Below, piece after piece: positions 38,918 through 48,547 of a stretch of 64,000 nucleotides of DNA. Origin of the DNA: Terriglobia bacterium (GTDB taxonomy: Bacteria > Acidobacteriota > Terriglobia > Acidiferrales > UBA7541); contig JAIMAG010000006.1 in the NCBI GenBank assembly GCA_023512135.1, forward strand, positions 1 through 64,000, in the 5' to 3' direction. Numbering within the stretch: the first letter of the stretch is position 1; every line of letters begins with the position of its first letter. The notes under the pieces are model-generated. The model did not search any database, was not told where the DNA came from, and saw only the letters and a list, made by a program, of their open reading frames with translations. The position numbers and the translations under genes were made by a program.

Positions 38918-40807
38918 ATGAGTACAGCCGCAGAAGCCATCCCCGCAGAAACGATTCCGGAACGACCGCAGCGGCTTTCTGCGCTGCGCGAACTTCGCGC
39001 GCTGCTTCCCTACCTGGCCCGCTACAAGCCGCAACTGGCGCTCGGCTTTTGCTTCCTGCTGATCCACAACCTGGCCGGTGCGCTGTGGCCGCTGGCCGTG
39101 GGCGCCATCGTAGATGCCATCGCCGGGGGTCGCGCGTATCTGGAAAAACTGACTTTTCTACCGGCGGGGCTGTACGGGCTGCTGCTGGAGTTCTATCGTC
39201 CGCTCAGTCGCGACACAATCGCTTTTTACGGCATGGCACTGCTCGCGCTGATTCTGATCAAAGGTTTCTTCTCCTACTGGACCCGCTGGATTCTGATCGG
39301 CATCTCGCGCGACATCGAATACGACCTGCGAAACGACGTGCTGGATCGACTGTTGCGGCTGGAGCCCGCCTTCTACATCCGGAATCGCACCGGCGAGTTG
39401 ATGTCGCGCGCGACCAACGACCTGAACGCCGTCCGCATGGTGCTCGGCCCGGGGATCATGTACACCGGCAACACGCTGGTCGTGCTGGCGGCCGCCGTCG
39501 CTCTGATGCTGACGCTTTCTCCGTTGCTCACGCTGCTGGCCCTGCTGCCGGTGCCCCTGGTGGCATTTTCGGTCCGCTATTTCGGCGAACGGATCCATCA
39601 GCGGTTCGAGAAGGTTCAGGCGCTGCTCGCGGCCATCTCGGCGCGCGTGCAGGAAAATCTGGCCGGCGTGCGCGTGCTCCGCGCGTACAACCAGGAAGAG
39701 CCGGAAACCCGCGCGTTCGAAAACCAGAACCGGGACTTCATCGCCCGCAATCTGGAATTGATCCGGACCTGGAGCGTGTTCTATCCGGCGCTGGAAGCGC
39801 TGATCGGGCTGACGTTCCTGATCGTGCTCTGGCAGGGGGGACGACTGGTTCTGAGCGGAGCGATTTCGCTCGGCGCGCTGATCGCCTTCTACACGTACAT
39901 GGGCCAGCTCGTCTGGCCGATGATTGCGCTCGGCTGGGTGACGAACATCTTCCAGCGCGGCGCCGCTTCGATGGGCCGTTTGAACTACATCCTGCAAGCG
40001 CGGCCGGGCATCGACGATGCCGCTGCGCGGCCGGGTCGAGCCGAAGAAATTCGCGGCGAGATCGAATTCCGCAACCTGACCTTCACCTATCCCGGCAATG
40101 AGAACGGCCGCCCGGTGCTGCGCGACATCTGCTTGCGGATTCCCGCCGGCTCTACGGTTGCGCTGGTCGGTCCCACCGGCAGCGGCAAGAGCACCCTGGC
40201 GGCGCTGGTGGCACGCCTGTGGGACGCTCCCTATGGCTGTGTGCTGCTCGACGGGCGCCCGCTGCCGGAATGGCCCCTGGCCGAACTGCGCCGCGCGATT
40301 GGATTCGTGCCGCAGGAAGCGTTCCTGTTCAGCGACACTCTGCGGGAAAACATCGCGCTGGGGGTCGAGAATCCTCCGCCCGGGGCCGTCGAGCAGGCAG
40401 CGGAGCTGGCCGGCCTGAGCGCCGATGTCGCCGATTTCCCCAGCGGGCTGGACACGGTCGTGGGCGAGCGCGGTATCACTCTCTCGGGAGGACAGAAGCA
40501 ACGCGCCACGCTGGCCCGTGCCCTGTTGCGCAATCCGAAAATTCTGATTCTCGACGACGCGCTCTCCAGCGTGGACACGGAAACGGAAGAACGCATTCTG
40601 CAAAACCTGACCGGTGTGCTGCGGCAGCGCACCACGATTCTGATCTCCCACCGTTGTTCGACCGTCCGGCAGGCAGACCAGATCGTGGTGCTGCGCGACG
40701 GCAGCATCGTAGAGCAGGGCTCCCACGACGAACTGATTGCCCGGGGCGGCTATTACGCGGAACTGTATCAGAAACAGTTGCTGGAAGAAGAGCTGGAACG
40801 CGCATGA
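38918..40807 (+). CDS. Heterodimeric ABC exporter subunit with degenerate Walker B
   Basis: A 629-residue half-transporter: six-helix exporter domain (residues about 30-340), then a nucleotide-binding domain with Walker A GPTGSGKST, a canonical signature LSGGQKQR and Walker B ILILDDALSS, where the catalytic glutamate is replaced by aspartate. Its stop overlaps the start of the next half-transporter (ATGA). Such pairs export lipids, peptides or drugs. The canonical signature here complements the complete Walker B in the partner, as in TM287/288-type exporters. Confidence 0.92.
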   Translation: MSTAAEAIPAETIPERPQRLSALRELRALLPYLARYKPQLALGFCFLLIHNLAGALWPLAVGAIVDAIAGGRAYLEKLTFLPAGLYGLLLEFYRPLSRDTIAFYGMALLALILIKGFFSYWTRWILIGISRDIEYDLRNDVLDRLLRLEPAFYIRNRTGELMSRATNDLNAVRMVLGPGIMYTGNTLVVLAAAVALMLTLSPLLTLLALLPVPLVAFSVRYFGERIHQRFEKVQALLAAISARVQENLAGVRVLRAYNQEEPETRAFENQNRDFIARNLELIRTWSVFYPALEALIGLTFLIVLWQGGRLVLSGAISLGALIAFYTYMGQLVWPMIALGWVTNIFQRGAASMGRLNYILQARPGIDDAAARPGRAEEIRGEIEFRNLTFTYPGNENGRPVLRDICLRIPAGSTVALVGPTGSGKSTLAALVARLWDAPYGCVLLDGRPLPEWPLAELRRAIGFVPQEAFLFSDTLRENIALGVENPPPGAVEQAAELAGLSADVADFPSGLDTVVGERGITLSGGQKQRATLARALLRNPKILILDDALSSVDTETEERILQNLTGVLRQRTTILISHRCSTVRQADQIVVLRDGSIVEQGSHDELIARGGYYAELYQKQLLEEELERA

Positions 40808-42732
40808 GTATCCACCACGAAGAAGAGGTGCTGGGCAAGGCCTACGACGCGCGACTGGCGCGCCGATTGGCCGGCTATCTGCGCCCGTACTGGGGCCGGG
40901 TCGTGCTGGCCGTGGTGCTGAGTCTGGCGGCCGGGGCGCTGGCGGTGGTGGTGCCCTATCTGCTGAAAGTGGCCGTGGACAGCTACCTGCTGCCCGGAAT
41001 GCGCGGCGAGCTCGGCTACGCGGAAGCCTACGCCGGCCTGCAGCGGATCGCGCTGCTGTTCTTCGCCGCGCTGGCCGCCGGCTTCGCCTTCCAGTACACA
41101 CAGATCCTGCTGATGCAACTGGTCGGCCAGCAGGCCATGTTCGACCTGCGGATGCAGCTCTTCCGCCACCTGCAGCGCCTGCCGATGCGCTTCTTCGATC
41201 GCAATCCGGTGGGCCGTCTGGTGACGCGGGTGACCACCGATGTCGACACGCTGAACGAGCTGTTCGCTTCCGGTGTGGTGGCCATGGTGGGCGATATCTT
41301 CCGCGTCGTGTTCATCGTGGCTGCGATGGTCTGGATGGATTGGCGGCTGACGCTGGCCGCGCTGAGCATCCTGCCCCTGCTGGTACTGGCCACCCTGCTG
41401 TTCCGTCGCAGCTTCCGCGAGGCGAACCGGCGCATCCGGGTGGCCATTGCGCGCATCAACGCGTTCCTGAACGAACACATCACCGGCATGAGCGTTGTGC
41501 AGCTGTTCAACCGCGAACGAAAAGCGCGCGAACAGTTCGCCCGCATCAACCGCCAGCACCTGGAAGCGTTCAAAGACGCGATCCGCGCGCACGCCATCTT
41601 CTATCCCGCGGTGGAAATCGTCGGCGTGCTGGCCATTGTGCTGCTGCTCTGGTTTGGCGGCGTGCGTGTGCTCGAAACGACGCAGGCCCTCCTGACCGGT
41701 GGCGCGCCGCCGGCGGCCCCGCTGGCGGCTGGCGAGCTGGTGGCATTCATCACCTGGGTGGGCATGTTTTTCCGCCCGATTCAGGACCTCGGCGAAAAAT
41801 ACGCGATTCTGCAGGCCGCGATGGCCAGCAGCGAACGCATTTTCCGGCTGCTGGATGAGCCCGCCGACCTGCCCGCACCGGTGCGTCGGCGAACGCTGCC
41901 CGATCCGCGCGGCGAGATTGAGTTTCGCAACGTCTGGTTCCGCTACTCCGCGCCCCCGACCGGCCACCCCGACGACCCGGAAGCGGACGGCTGGGTGCTC
42001 CGCGACATCAGTTTTCGCGCCGAGCCGGGGCAAACGCTGGCGCTGGTCGGCCACACCGGCGCGGGCAAGACGACGATCACTTCCCTGCTGCTGCGCTTCT
42101 ACGAAATTCAGCGCGGCGCGATTCTGCTGGACGGAGTAGACATCCGGGAACTTGACCCGGGCGAGCTGCGCCGGCATTTCGGCGTCGTGCTGCAGGATCC
42201 GTTCCTGTTCACCGGCACGCTGGAGAGCAATGTGCGGTTGGGCAGCCCGATCAGCCGGGAGCAGGTCCAGCGGGCACTGGAGGAAGTCCGGCTGGGCGCA
42301 CTGCTGCGCGCACTTCCCGAAGGACTGCATGCACCGGTAACGGAGCGCGGGACCACGTTTTCGGTGGGGCAGCGCCAGTTGATCAGCTTTGCCCGCGCAC
42401 TGGCGCACAACCCCCGGTTCCTGATTCTGGACGAAGCCACGTCGAGTGTGGATACGCAGACCGAATTGCTGATTCGGGAAGCGCTCGACCGGCTGCTGGC
42501 CGGCCGCACGGCAATCGTCATCGCCCACCGGCTGAGCACGATTCAGCGTGCCGACCGCATCCTGGTGTTACACAAGGGCCGACTGCGCGAACAGGGTACA
42601 CACCAGCAGTTGCTGGCGCAGCGCGGCATCTACTACCGGCTCTACCAGCTCCAGTACAAAGACCAGGAACTGCGCCTGCCGCTCGCGGCCAGTGACGCAC
42701 CGGCCAGCGCCTCCCTGCCGGCCGACGATTGA
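40804..42732 (+). CDS. Heterodimeric ABC exporter subunit with complete Walker B and variant signature
   Basis: A 642-residue half-transporter: six transmembrane helices, then Walker A GHTGAGKTT, a variant signature FSVGQRQL instead of LSGGQ, and Walker B FLILDEATSS with the catalytic glutamate. Together with the preceding subunit it forms one functional ATP site (its own Walker A/B plus the partner's LSGGQ) and one degenerate site. The start at 40804 overlaps the previous stop. The substrate is not shown by context; lpxB follows but has its own promoter. Confidence 0.92.
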   Translation: MSIHHEEEVLGKAYDARLARRLAGYLRPYWGRVVLAVVLSLAAGALAVVVPYLLKVAVDSYLLPGMRGELGYAEAYAGLQRIALLFFAALAAGFAFQYTQILLMQLVGQQAMFDLRMQLFRHLQRLPMRFFDRNPVGRLVTRVTTDVDTLNELFASGVVAMVGDIFRVVFIVAAMVWMDWRLTLAALSILPLLVLATLLFRRSFREANRRIRVAIARINAFLNEHITGMSVVQLFNRERKAREQFARINRQHLEAFKDAIRAHAIFYPAVEIVGVLAIVLLLWFGGVRVLETTQALLTGGAPPAAPLAAGELVAFITWVGMFFRPIQDLGEKYAILQAAMASSERIFRLLDEPADLPAPVRRRTLPDPRGEIEFRNVWFRYSAPPTGHPDDPEADGWVLRDISFRAEPGQTLALVGHTGAGKTTITSLLLRFYEIQRGAILLDGVDIRELDPGELRRHFGVVLQDPFLFTGTLESNVRLGSPISREQVQRALEEVRLGALLRALPEGLHAPVTERGTTFSVGQRQLISFARALAHNPRFLILDEATSSVDTQTELLIREALDRLLAGRTAIVIAHRLSTIQRADRILVLHKGRLREQGTHQQLLAQRGIYYRLYQLQYKDQELRLPLAASDAPASASLPADD

Positions 42733-42756
42733 TCCTCGGCCGGCAGACGGCGGCTC

Positions 42757-42765
42757 TGCTATGAT
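42757..42765 (+). promoter_or_regulatory. Extended -10 element before lpxB
   Basis: TGCTATGAT, an extended -10 element, ends 20 nt before the lpxB ATG at 42786. No recognisable -35 box at the proper distance. Confidence 0.35.
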
Positions 42766-42785
42766 GCCCGCGGGCACCGTGCAGC

Positions 42786-43913
42786 ATGAACCCACCCACC
42801 ATCCTGCTTTCGGCCGGCGACACCTCCGGAGAAATGTATGCTGCGCACCTGGCTGCCGCGCTGCAACGGCGCACGGGAGCCGTTCTGTTCGGCATGGGCG
42901 GCGCGCAAATGCGCCAGGCCGGCGTCGAGCTGGTAGCTGATTACCACCGACTCCACGTTGTGGGCATCACCGAGGTGCTGAGCCGCCTGCCGACGGTGTG
43001 GCATACCTGGCGAACCCTGACGAGAGAAGCCCGCCGGCGCCGACCGCAGCTTGCCGTGCTGGTGGACTCGCCTGGATTTCATTTCGGCCTGGCCCGCCGG
43101 TTGCAGAAGCAAGGCATCCGGAATGTCTATTTCATCGGCCCGCAGGTGTGGGCCTGGCGGCCCGGGCGGGTGAAGTGGATTCGGGAGCGGTTCGAGCGGG
43201 TCATCTGCATCTTCCCGTTCGAGGAGGCATTCTACCGCCGTCACGGCGTGCGTGCCGATTATGTGGGCCATCCGCTAGTGGACACGGTGCGGGCCAGCCG
43301 TTCGCGGGCCGAATTCCTGGCGGCGCACGGCCTGACGGAGGACCCGCTGATTGCGCTGCTCCCGGGCAGCCGCAGCAGCGAAGTCCGACGGCACCTGCCG
43401 CGCATGCTCGCAGCGCTACAGCGGATCCATGAACGCAAACGCTGCCAGGCCGTGCTGGCGGCCGCACCGAATCTGCCGAAGAACCTGTTTGCCGCCGTGG
43501 CGATGGCAGGCGTGCCCCTCCGCGTCGTTTCCGGAGCCACCTACGATGCGCTGGCCGCGGCCGATCTGGCCATTGTCTCCAGCGGTACTGCAACCATCGA
43601 GGCGGCGCTGCTGGGCACGCCCATGATCATTGTCTACCGGCTCTCGCCTCTCACCGCCCTGCTGGCGCGGCGGCTGGTGCGCACGCCCTACTTCGGCATG
43701 GTGAATCTGATCGCCGGCCGGCGGCTGGTGCCTGAATTTTTCCAGCAAGAGTTTACGCCGGAAGCCATCGCGCGGGAAGCGCTCCGGCTGCTGGATATGC
43801 CTGCAGAGCGGGAAGAAATCCGCCGCGGGCTGGCCGAGGTGCGCGAACAACTGGGACCGGGCGGTGCCATCGAGCGCGCCGCAGAAATCATCGTGCGTTT
43901 GTTGCCGGTGTAA
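42786..43913 (+). CDS. lpxB: Lipid-A-disaccharide synthase
   Basis: A 375-residue glycosyltransferase of family GT19: LLSAGDTSGEMYAAHLA at the start, VLVDSPGFHFGLAR, YFIGPQVWAWRPGRVKWI, VGHPLVD, LLPGSRSSEVRRHLP and SSGTATIEAALLGTPMIIVYR. It joins UDP-2,3-diacylglucosamine with lipid X to form the lipid A disaccharide at the inner membrane, indicating a lipopolysaccharide outer membrane. Unlike many genomes, lpxA and lpxD are not adjacent. Confidence 0.95.
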   Translation: MNPPTILLSAGDTSGEMYAAHLAAALQRRTGAVLFGMGGAQMRQAGVELVADYHRLHVVGITEVLSRLPTVWHTWRTLTREARRRRPQLAVLVDSPGFHFGLARRLQKQGIRNVYFIGPQVWAWRPGRVKWIRERFERVICIFPFEEAFYRRHGVRADYVGHPLVDTVRASRSRAEFLAAHGLTEDPLIALLPGSRSSEVRRHLPRMLAALQRIHERKRCQAVLAAAPNLPKNLFAAVAMAGVPLRVVSGATYDALAAADLAIVSSGTATIEAALLGTPMIIVYRLSPLTALLARRLVRTPYFGMVNLIAGRRLVPEFFQQEFTPEAIAREALRLLDMPAEREEIRRGLAEVREQLGPGGAIERAAEIIVRLLPV

Positions 43914-43983
43914 GCTTCGGGACGGAACAAACCACGCAGGCAAACTCTGAGGCCAAAATGGTATCCTAGCAGGGTTGAGTACC

Positions 43984-46050
43984 ATGCACGGAGACAGCAG
44001 GAAAGACAGACTCATCGCGGTGCAGAGCCTCGGGGTGTTGCTCGTCCTGTGGCTGACGGTTTCGGCAGCGCCCCAGCAGCCGGTTTCTCCCTCGCCGGCA
44101 GCGCCGCAGAGCAGCCGACAAACATTTCGCGCCACGCACTACGACGTGGAGGTGCGGCTCGAGCCCGCCGCACAGGCGCTGGTCGGCCGCGCCAGGGTCG
44201 AGCTGCTGGCCGAAGAGCCTTCCCGTTTCGTGGAAGTCGAACTGAATCCCAACCTGACCATCCAGCGGGTGACCGGAAGTGCCAACCAGGCGCTGAGCTT
44301 CGACCGCGACGCGGAACGCCCGCAGCGCGTCCGCGTGTTGCTTCCCGAGCCCGCGTTGGCCGCACAGCGCATTGCCCTGACATTCGAGTACGCCGGGCCG
44401 GTGGCCGCCGCCGACCTTCGCACGCAGCACGCGCCACCACTGGCCTGGATCAGCTCCGATGCGACCTACCTCCTGCCCGAATCGCGCTGGTTTCCGATGA
44501 CGCACTTTCCCGGCAACCGCTTCGCCGCCAACTTTCGCATCCACGTGCCAGCAGGGATGGCCGTGGTCAGCACGGGCCAGGCGCAGCCGCCGGAAGTCGC
44601 AGCCGGCGGTCAGGTGGTGTGCAGCTTCCGGAACGAGAAGCCTACCAATGCCGGTACCATCGTCGTCGGCGCACTCCAGCGCACGCTGGTCGCGGCCGAA
44701 GGATTGACGATTTCCGTCTATACACAGCCGTCGGACGTCGCCACCGCAGAAGCCTGGGGACAGGCCGTTGCTGAGCTGGTGAACTTTTTCAGCGGCGAAT
44801 TCGGCCCGCTTCCGGAGCCGCACCTGGCCGTGGCCCAGTTTTCCGCGCACGCGATTCCGGGCTACGCGGCGCCCGGGTTGATTCTGGTGGGCCAGCGCCG
44901 CTGGGGCAGCGAGCCGGACCGGCAACTTCTGGCCGAACAGGTGGCGCGACAGTGGTGGGGCGTGCAGGTGCTGCCGGCCACGGCCGATGACGTCTGGATC
45001 TCTGATGGGCTGGCACGCTACAGTGGAGCGCTCTACCTGCAACAGACCCAGGGCGACGGGCCTTTCCACGAAGCGATCGACGTGTTCGCCGTGGGCGCGC
45101 TGATGTACGAAGACGCTGCGCCCATCGCCCAGGCCAGTCGGCTGGCGCCGTACTCCTCCGAATACCGCTCGGTGGTGGCAAACAAGGGCGCCATGGTTTT
45201 TCACATGCTGCGCAGCCAACTGGGCGTGGAGCCGTTCCGCACCCTGCTCCGCAACTTTTACGCGCAGTATGCCGGTCGGACGGCCACCATCGAGGATTTT
45301 CGCCGCATGGCCGCGCAGATTGCCGAGCAGCACGCGCCGCTCGGCGAGTCTGTGAACCTGACCCCGTTCTTCACCCAGTGGCTGAACTCGACCGGCGTGC
45401 CGGAATTCCAACTGGAATACGTAGTCTTCCGCACCCAGCGCGGATTCAAGATTGTGGGCAAGGTCAAGCAGGACCTGGAGACCTTCCGCATGCCGGTGGG
45501 CATGAAAATAGAAACGGAAGGGAACCCGGAATGGAAGACGATCGAAGTACGCGGGCGCGAGTCGGACTTCACGGTGGAAACCTTCGGGCGGCCGAAACCG
45601 GGCGGCATCACGCTCGACCCGAACAACCAGCTACTGAAGTCCAGCCCGCAACTGCGAGTGCGCGCCGCCGTTGCCCGGGGAGAAGCACTGGCCGAGATCG
45701 GCCAGTTTTACGATGCGATCCGGGAATACGAACGCGCCATCACGATCAACAAAAACTCTTCCCTGGCCCATTTCCGCATGGGTGAGGCCATGTTCTTCCA
45801 GAAAAACTACCAGGCGGCAGCCAACGCCTTCCGGAACGCACTGGACGGAAACCTGGAACCCAAATGGGTCGAGGTGTGGGCCCACATCTATCTGGGCAAG
45901 ATTTTCGATCTCACCGGCCAGCGGGAACGCGCCATCAATGAATACTCGCGTGCGCTCGAGCTGAACGACAACACCGGCGGCGCGCAGCAGGAAGCACAGA
46001 AATACATCCAGCAACCCTACAAAGAAGAAAGCCAGCCCGCGGGCCCGTAG
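43984..46050 (+). CDS. M1-aminopeptidase homologue lacking the zinc site, with C-terminal TPR
   Basis: A 688-residue exported protein. After a signal peptide (LGVLLVLWLTVSA) comes an M1-type N-terminal beta domain and a gluzincin-like domain. The expected HExxH...QWFG is here EQVARQWWG (residues 318-326), the distal NEGFAxY glutamate is SDGLARY, and the GAMEN position reads AHAIPGYAAPG. All zinc ligands are therefore lost. Residues of about 560-670 form TPR-like repeats (YDAIREYERAITINKNSSLAH). ATG 43984 is preferred; a TTG at 43975 is possible. A binding or chaperone role is an inference. Confidence 0.82.
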   Translation: MHGDSRKDRLIAVQSLGVLLVLWLTVSAAPQQPVSPSPAAPQSSRQTFRATHYDVEVRLEPAAQALVGRARVELLAEEPSRFVEVELNPNLTIQRVTGSANQALSFDRDAERPQRVRVLLPEPALAAQRIALTFEYAGPVAAADLRTQHAPPLAWISSDATYLLPESRWFPMTHFPGNRFAANFRIHVPAGMAVVSTGQAQPPEVAAGGQVVCSFRNEKPTNAGTIVVGALQRTLVAAEGLTISVYTQPSDVATAEAWGQAVAELVNFFSGEFGPLPEPHLAVAQFSAHAIPGYAAPGLILVGQRRWGSEPDRQLLAEQVARQWWGVQVLPATADDVWISDGLARYSGALYLQQTQGDGPFHEAIDVFAVGALMYEDAAPIAQASRLAPYSSEYRSVVANKGAMVFHMLRSQLGVEPFRTLLRNFYAQYAGRTATIEDFRRMAAQIAEQHAPLGESVNLTPFFTQWLNSTGVPEFQLEYVVFRTQRGFKIVGKVKQDLETFRMPVGMKIETEGNPEWKTIEVRGRESDFTVETFGRPKPGGITLDPNNQLLKSSPQLRVRAAVARGEALAEIGQFYDAIREYERAITINKNSSLAHFRMGEAMFFQKNYQAAANAFRNALDGNLEPKWVEVWAHIYLGKIFDLTGQRERAINEYSRALELNDNTGGAQQEAQKYIQQPYKEESQPAGP

Positions 46051-46123
46051 GCCGCCGCGGCTCCGCACACCAGCAAAGGGAATCGAACCTTCGGCCAGCC
46101 CGCGCCCGCCCGGCACGCCGCAG

Positions 46124-47266
46124 CTAGAACAGAGCCAGTCCGGTGAGTGCGGGCCGGGCGATGCCTTTGTGCTGAATCAGCACGCGGAACGTTTCGCCCA
46201 TCCCTTCCGGAAAGATCAGGGTTTTCAATTGCAGTCGTGCGCGGAGCTGATCCAGTTCCGTCTGGCCGGGTTCGTAGAGATCGGCGAAGCCATGGGCACG
46301 GCCGAGCGCCAGCAGAAAGCGCGCCTGGGAAACGAATCCGGTCGTTTCCAGCCCGGCGCGGCGGCCGCACTGCTCCAAGGCGGTGAAGTTGACGTGGGCG
46401 GTCAGGTCCTGTTCGCCGGGCGCAGCGTAGAAATCCTCGGTGGCACGATGCCGGCGATAAGCGAGCAGGGTGCCGCGCAGGTGACGTTCGTCGTAGAGCT
46501 CGGCGGCCGGATGGCCGTAGTCAATCGTGAGCAGGAAGCCGCAGCCGAGCCGCCGGCCGGCGTCTTCGATCCAGCGGCATGCGGCGAGATTCGCCTCGGC
46601 CTGCTGCCCCTCCCGCAGCGCAATGTTCTGCATCGCAAAATATTCGCGCAGCTCCGGCGTGGAGAGCGGCCCGGTCTGTTCGATGAATCGCGCGCCGTCC
46701 CAGCCGACGTAGATTTCCCGCAACTCGCCGCGCTCGACGACCAAGCGGTGCACCGGCATGGCATCGAACAGCTCGTTGGCCAGGATGCAGCCGGCGGGAA
46801 TCTGCTCCGGCAGCGTGGCCGCCAGCGCAGCGCGACCGGTGGCCAGGTGACGACCGAGTCGCCGGGACGCCGCTTCTCTTCGCGCGGCTGAAATCTCGAC
46901 CGCCGAATAGTGCAGCGCAGCATAGAAGGCCGGCAGCGTGTGGGCGGCGAAATCGAGCAGATCGGCGGCGAGCCGGCCCGCGCCCGCGCCGGCCTCGACC
47001 ACCAGAAAAGGCTCCGGTTGCCCGCAGCACTCCCACATCTCGGCCAGCTGGCGGGCAATCAACCGGGCGAAAATCGGGTGCACGTCCGGGCTGGTGTAGT
47101 AATCGGCAGCGGGTTGCGACTGCGGCCGGGTGTAGTAGCCGTGCTCGGGATGATAGAGGCACGCCTCCATGTACTCCGCGAAGGAAATCGGTCCGCGTTC
47201 GCGGATGCGCGCAGCGAGCAGTTCGGCGAGCGGCGTGGCAAACCATGCACGAGCTCCGGCGGCCAT
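46124..47266 (-). CDS. MidA/NDUFAF7-type SAM-dependent methyltransferase
   Basis: A 380-residue protein of PF02636. Hallmarks are GPISFAEYMEACLYHPEHGYY near the N-terminus, YYTSPDVHPIFARLIARQL, the SAM loop VVEAGAGAGRLAADLL, ILANELFDAMPVHRL and LLTIDYGHPAAELYD. Eukaryotic relatives dimethylate an arginine of complex I; bacterial functions are mostly unknown. Its ATG overlaps the stop of the 91-residue gene upstream (TGATG). It is the last gene of the long minus-strand array. Confidence 0.88.
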   Translation of the reverse strand: MAAGARAWFATPLAELLAARIRERGPISFAEYMEACLYHPEHGYYTRPQSQPAADYYTSPDVHPIFARLIARQLAEMWECCGQPEPFLVVEAGAGAGRLAADLLDFAAHTLPAFYAALHYSAVEISAARREAASRRLGRHLATGRAALAATLPEQIPAGCILANELFDAMPVHRLVVERGELREIYVGWDGARFIEQTGPLSTPELREYFAMQNIALREGQQAEANLAACRWIEDAGRRLGCGFLLTIDYGHPAAELYDERHLRGTLLAYRRHRATEDFYAAPGEQDLTAHVNFTALEQCGRRAGLETTGFVSQARFLLALGRAHGFADLYEPGQTELDQLRARLQLKTLIFPEGMGETFRVLIQHKGIARPALTGLALF

Positions 47267-47541
47267 CAATCCCTCCGCTGGGGCGTGCGGATGAACATTT
47301 CGATGACGTAGTCGTGCAGGCAGTCGTAGAGCTGGCGCTGAAAATTCCAGGGAAACTGCGCCTGTTCGATCTCGCGCGGGCGGAGCCGGAACGCATAGTC
47401 GTGCACATCGGTACCGGGCAGGCGAAAGCGGATGTGCACGGTGACGCCTTCCTCGGCCGGCTCGGCGGCAAAGGTGAACAGCGGATGTTCGTAACGTGCG
47501 AGTTCCTGACGAACCCGTTCAAGCAGTGCGTTCACGGGCAT
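47266..47541 (-). CDS. Small conserved protein of unknown function
   Basis: A 91-residue acidic protein ([22 protein letters not shown], then DVHDYAFRLRPREI, then QLYDCLHDYVIEMFIR). No domain recognised. It overlaps the arsC end by 23 nt and shares bases with the methyltransferase start, so it is translationally coupled to both. Confidence 0.6.
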   Translation of the reverse strand: MPVNALLERVRQELARYEHPLFTFAAEPAEEGVTVHIRFRLPGTDVHDYAFRLRPREIEQAQFPWNFQRQLYDCLHDYVIEMFIRTPQRRD

Positions 47542-47959
47542 CCCGGAGCAGGCCGATTTCGCCCAGCCACTCGCGCAGACGGGCTGCGAGGGCATCGCAC
47601 GTCTGGGAAAATGCCCGGCGCACCGCATCATCGCCGCCCGGTACGCGCGCCGGATCAGGAAACGGCCAGTGGAACCGCTGCTGCCGTGCCGCCAGGTTGG
47701 GGCAGGCGCGATCGGCTTCGTCGCACAGCGTGATGACATAGTCGAACGGGCCGGCAACCTGCTCGATGGTTTTCGAGTACAGCCCCGCAACGTCAACCCC
47801 GCGCTCGCGCAGGACCTCCAGAGCAAACGGGTTGACACGCGTGGCCACGGTGCCGGCACTGGCCACTTCCACGTCTTCGCGCACCAGGGCGCGCGCCAGG
47901 GCTTCGGCCATCTGGCTCCGCGCTGAATTGAAGCTGCAGACGAACAGGATCCGGGTCAT
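47519..47959 (-). CDS. arsC: Thioredoxin-type arsenate reductase (LMW-PTP fold)
   Basis: A 146-residue low-molecular-weight phosphatase-fold protein. The P-loop CSFNSARSQ (CX5R type, Cys8) is at the N-terminus, and the relay cysteines lie in [14 protein letters not shown], giving the three-cysteine set of thioredoxin-coupled arsenate reductase. It overlaps the macrodomain gene upstream by 4 nt. No arsB, acr3 or arsR is nearby, so its presence in this operon is unexplained. Confidence 0.87.
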   Translation of the reverse strand: MTRILFVCSFNSARSQMAEALARALVREDVEVASAGTVATRVNPFALEVLRERGVDVAGLYSKTIEQVAGPFDYVITLCDEADRACPNLAARQQRFHWPFPDPARVPGGDDAVRRAFSQTCDALAARLREWLGEIGLLRDARERTA

Positions 47960-48528
47960 AGCGTGCCTGCCGTGCTGCGGAAACCGGTCTGTTGCATTCC
48001 GGCCCAGACCTGCTGGAACGTTTCCAGCGCCTCACGATCGAACAGCACAAAATAGACTCGCTCGAGCGGCGTGCTGCCTTTCAGATGCTCGACCACTTCG
48101 TGCAACATGATCTCCGCGCAATCGCGCATGGGGAAGCCGGCGATGCCGGTGCCCACCGCCGGGAACGCAATGCTCTTCAAGCCGCGCTGCGCGGCCAGGC
48201 GAAGCGAATGGGCTGTGGCGCTGCGCAGGGTTTCCGCCGAGGTGCGTCCGCCGAGCTCCATACTGGCCGCGTGGATCACATAGCGAGCTTTCAGCCTGCC
48301 CGCGCCGGTGATCGCGGCTGTGCCGAGCGGGATGGAACCAATGCGATCGCATTCGCGCTGGATTTCTTCGCCGCCTTTGCGGCGGATCGCCCCGGCCACG
48401 CCGCCGCCCAGTTTCAGATCGTTGTTGGCGGCATTGACGATGGCATCCACATCCATTTCGGTCAGGTCGCCCTGCAGCAGAACGATTTTTTCTGCCAGGG
48501 CTCGCTCGGTCTCGCGCATCTCATCCAT
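47956..48528 (-). CDS. Macrodomain protein
   Basis: A 190-residue ADP-ribose-binding macrodomain: [32 protein letters not shown] (two halves of the ligand loop, with the key NAAN and GGGVAGAI), [20 protein letters not shown] and [12 protein letters not shown]. These match the MacroD/YmdB type that hydrolyses O-acetyl-ADP-ribose or ADP-ribosyl esters. The start at 48528 lies 19 nt after the dehydrogenase gene. Its role in an aromatic operon is unclear. Confidence 0.88.
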   Translation of the reverse strand: MDEMRETERALAEKIVLLQGDLTEMDVDAIVNAANNDLKLGGGVAGAIRRKGGEEIQRECDRIGSIPLGTAAITGAGRLKARYVIHAASMELGGRTSAETLRSATAHSLRLAAQRGLKSIAFPAVGTGIAGFPMRDCAEIMLHEVVEHLKGSTPLERVYFVLFDREALETFQQVWAGMQQTGFRSTAGTL

Positions 48529-48547
48529 CCCGGTTTCCCGATGCAGG

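Noticed and set aside
43984-46050. Active M1 aminopeptidase
   Set aside because: None of the zinc ligands of HExxH...E is retained.
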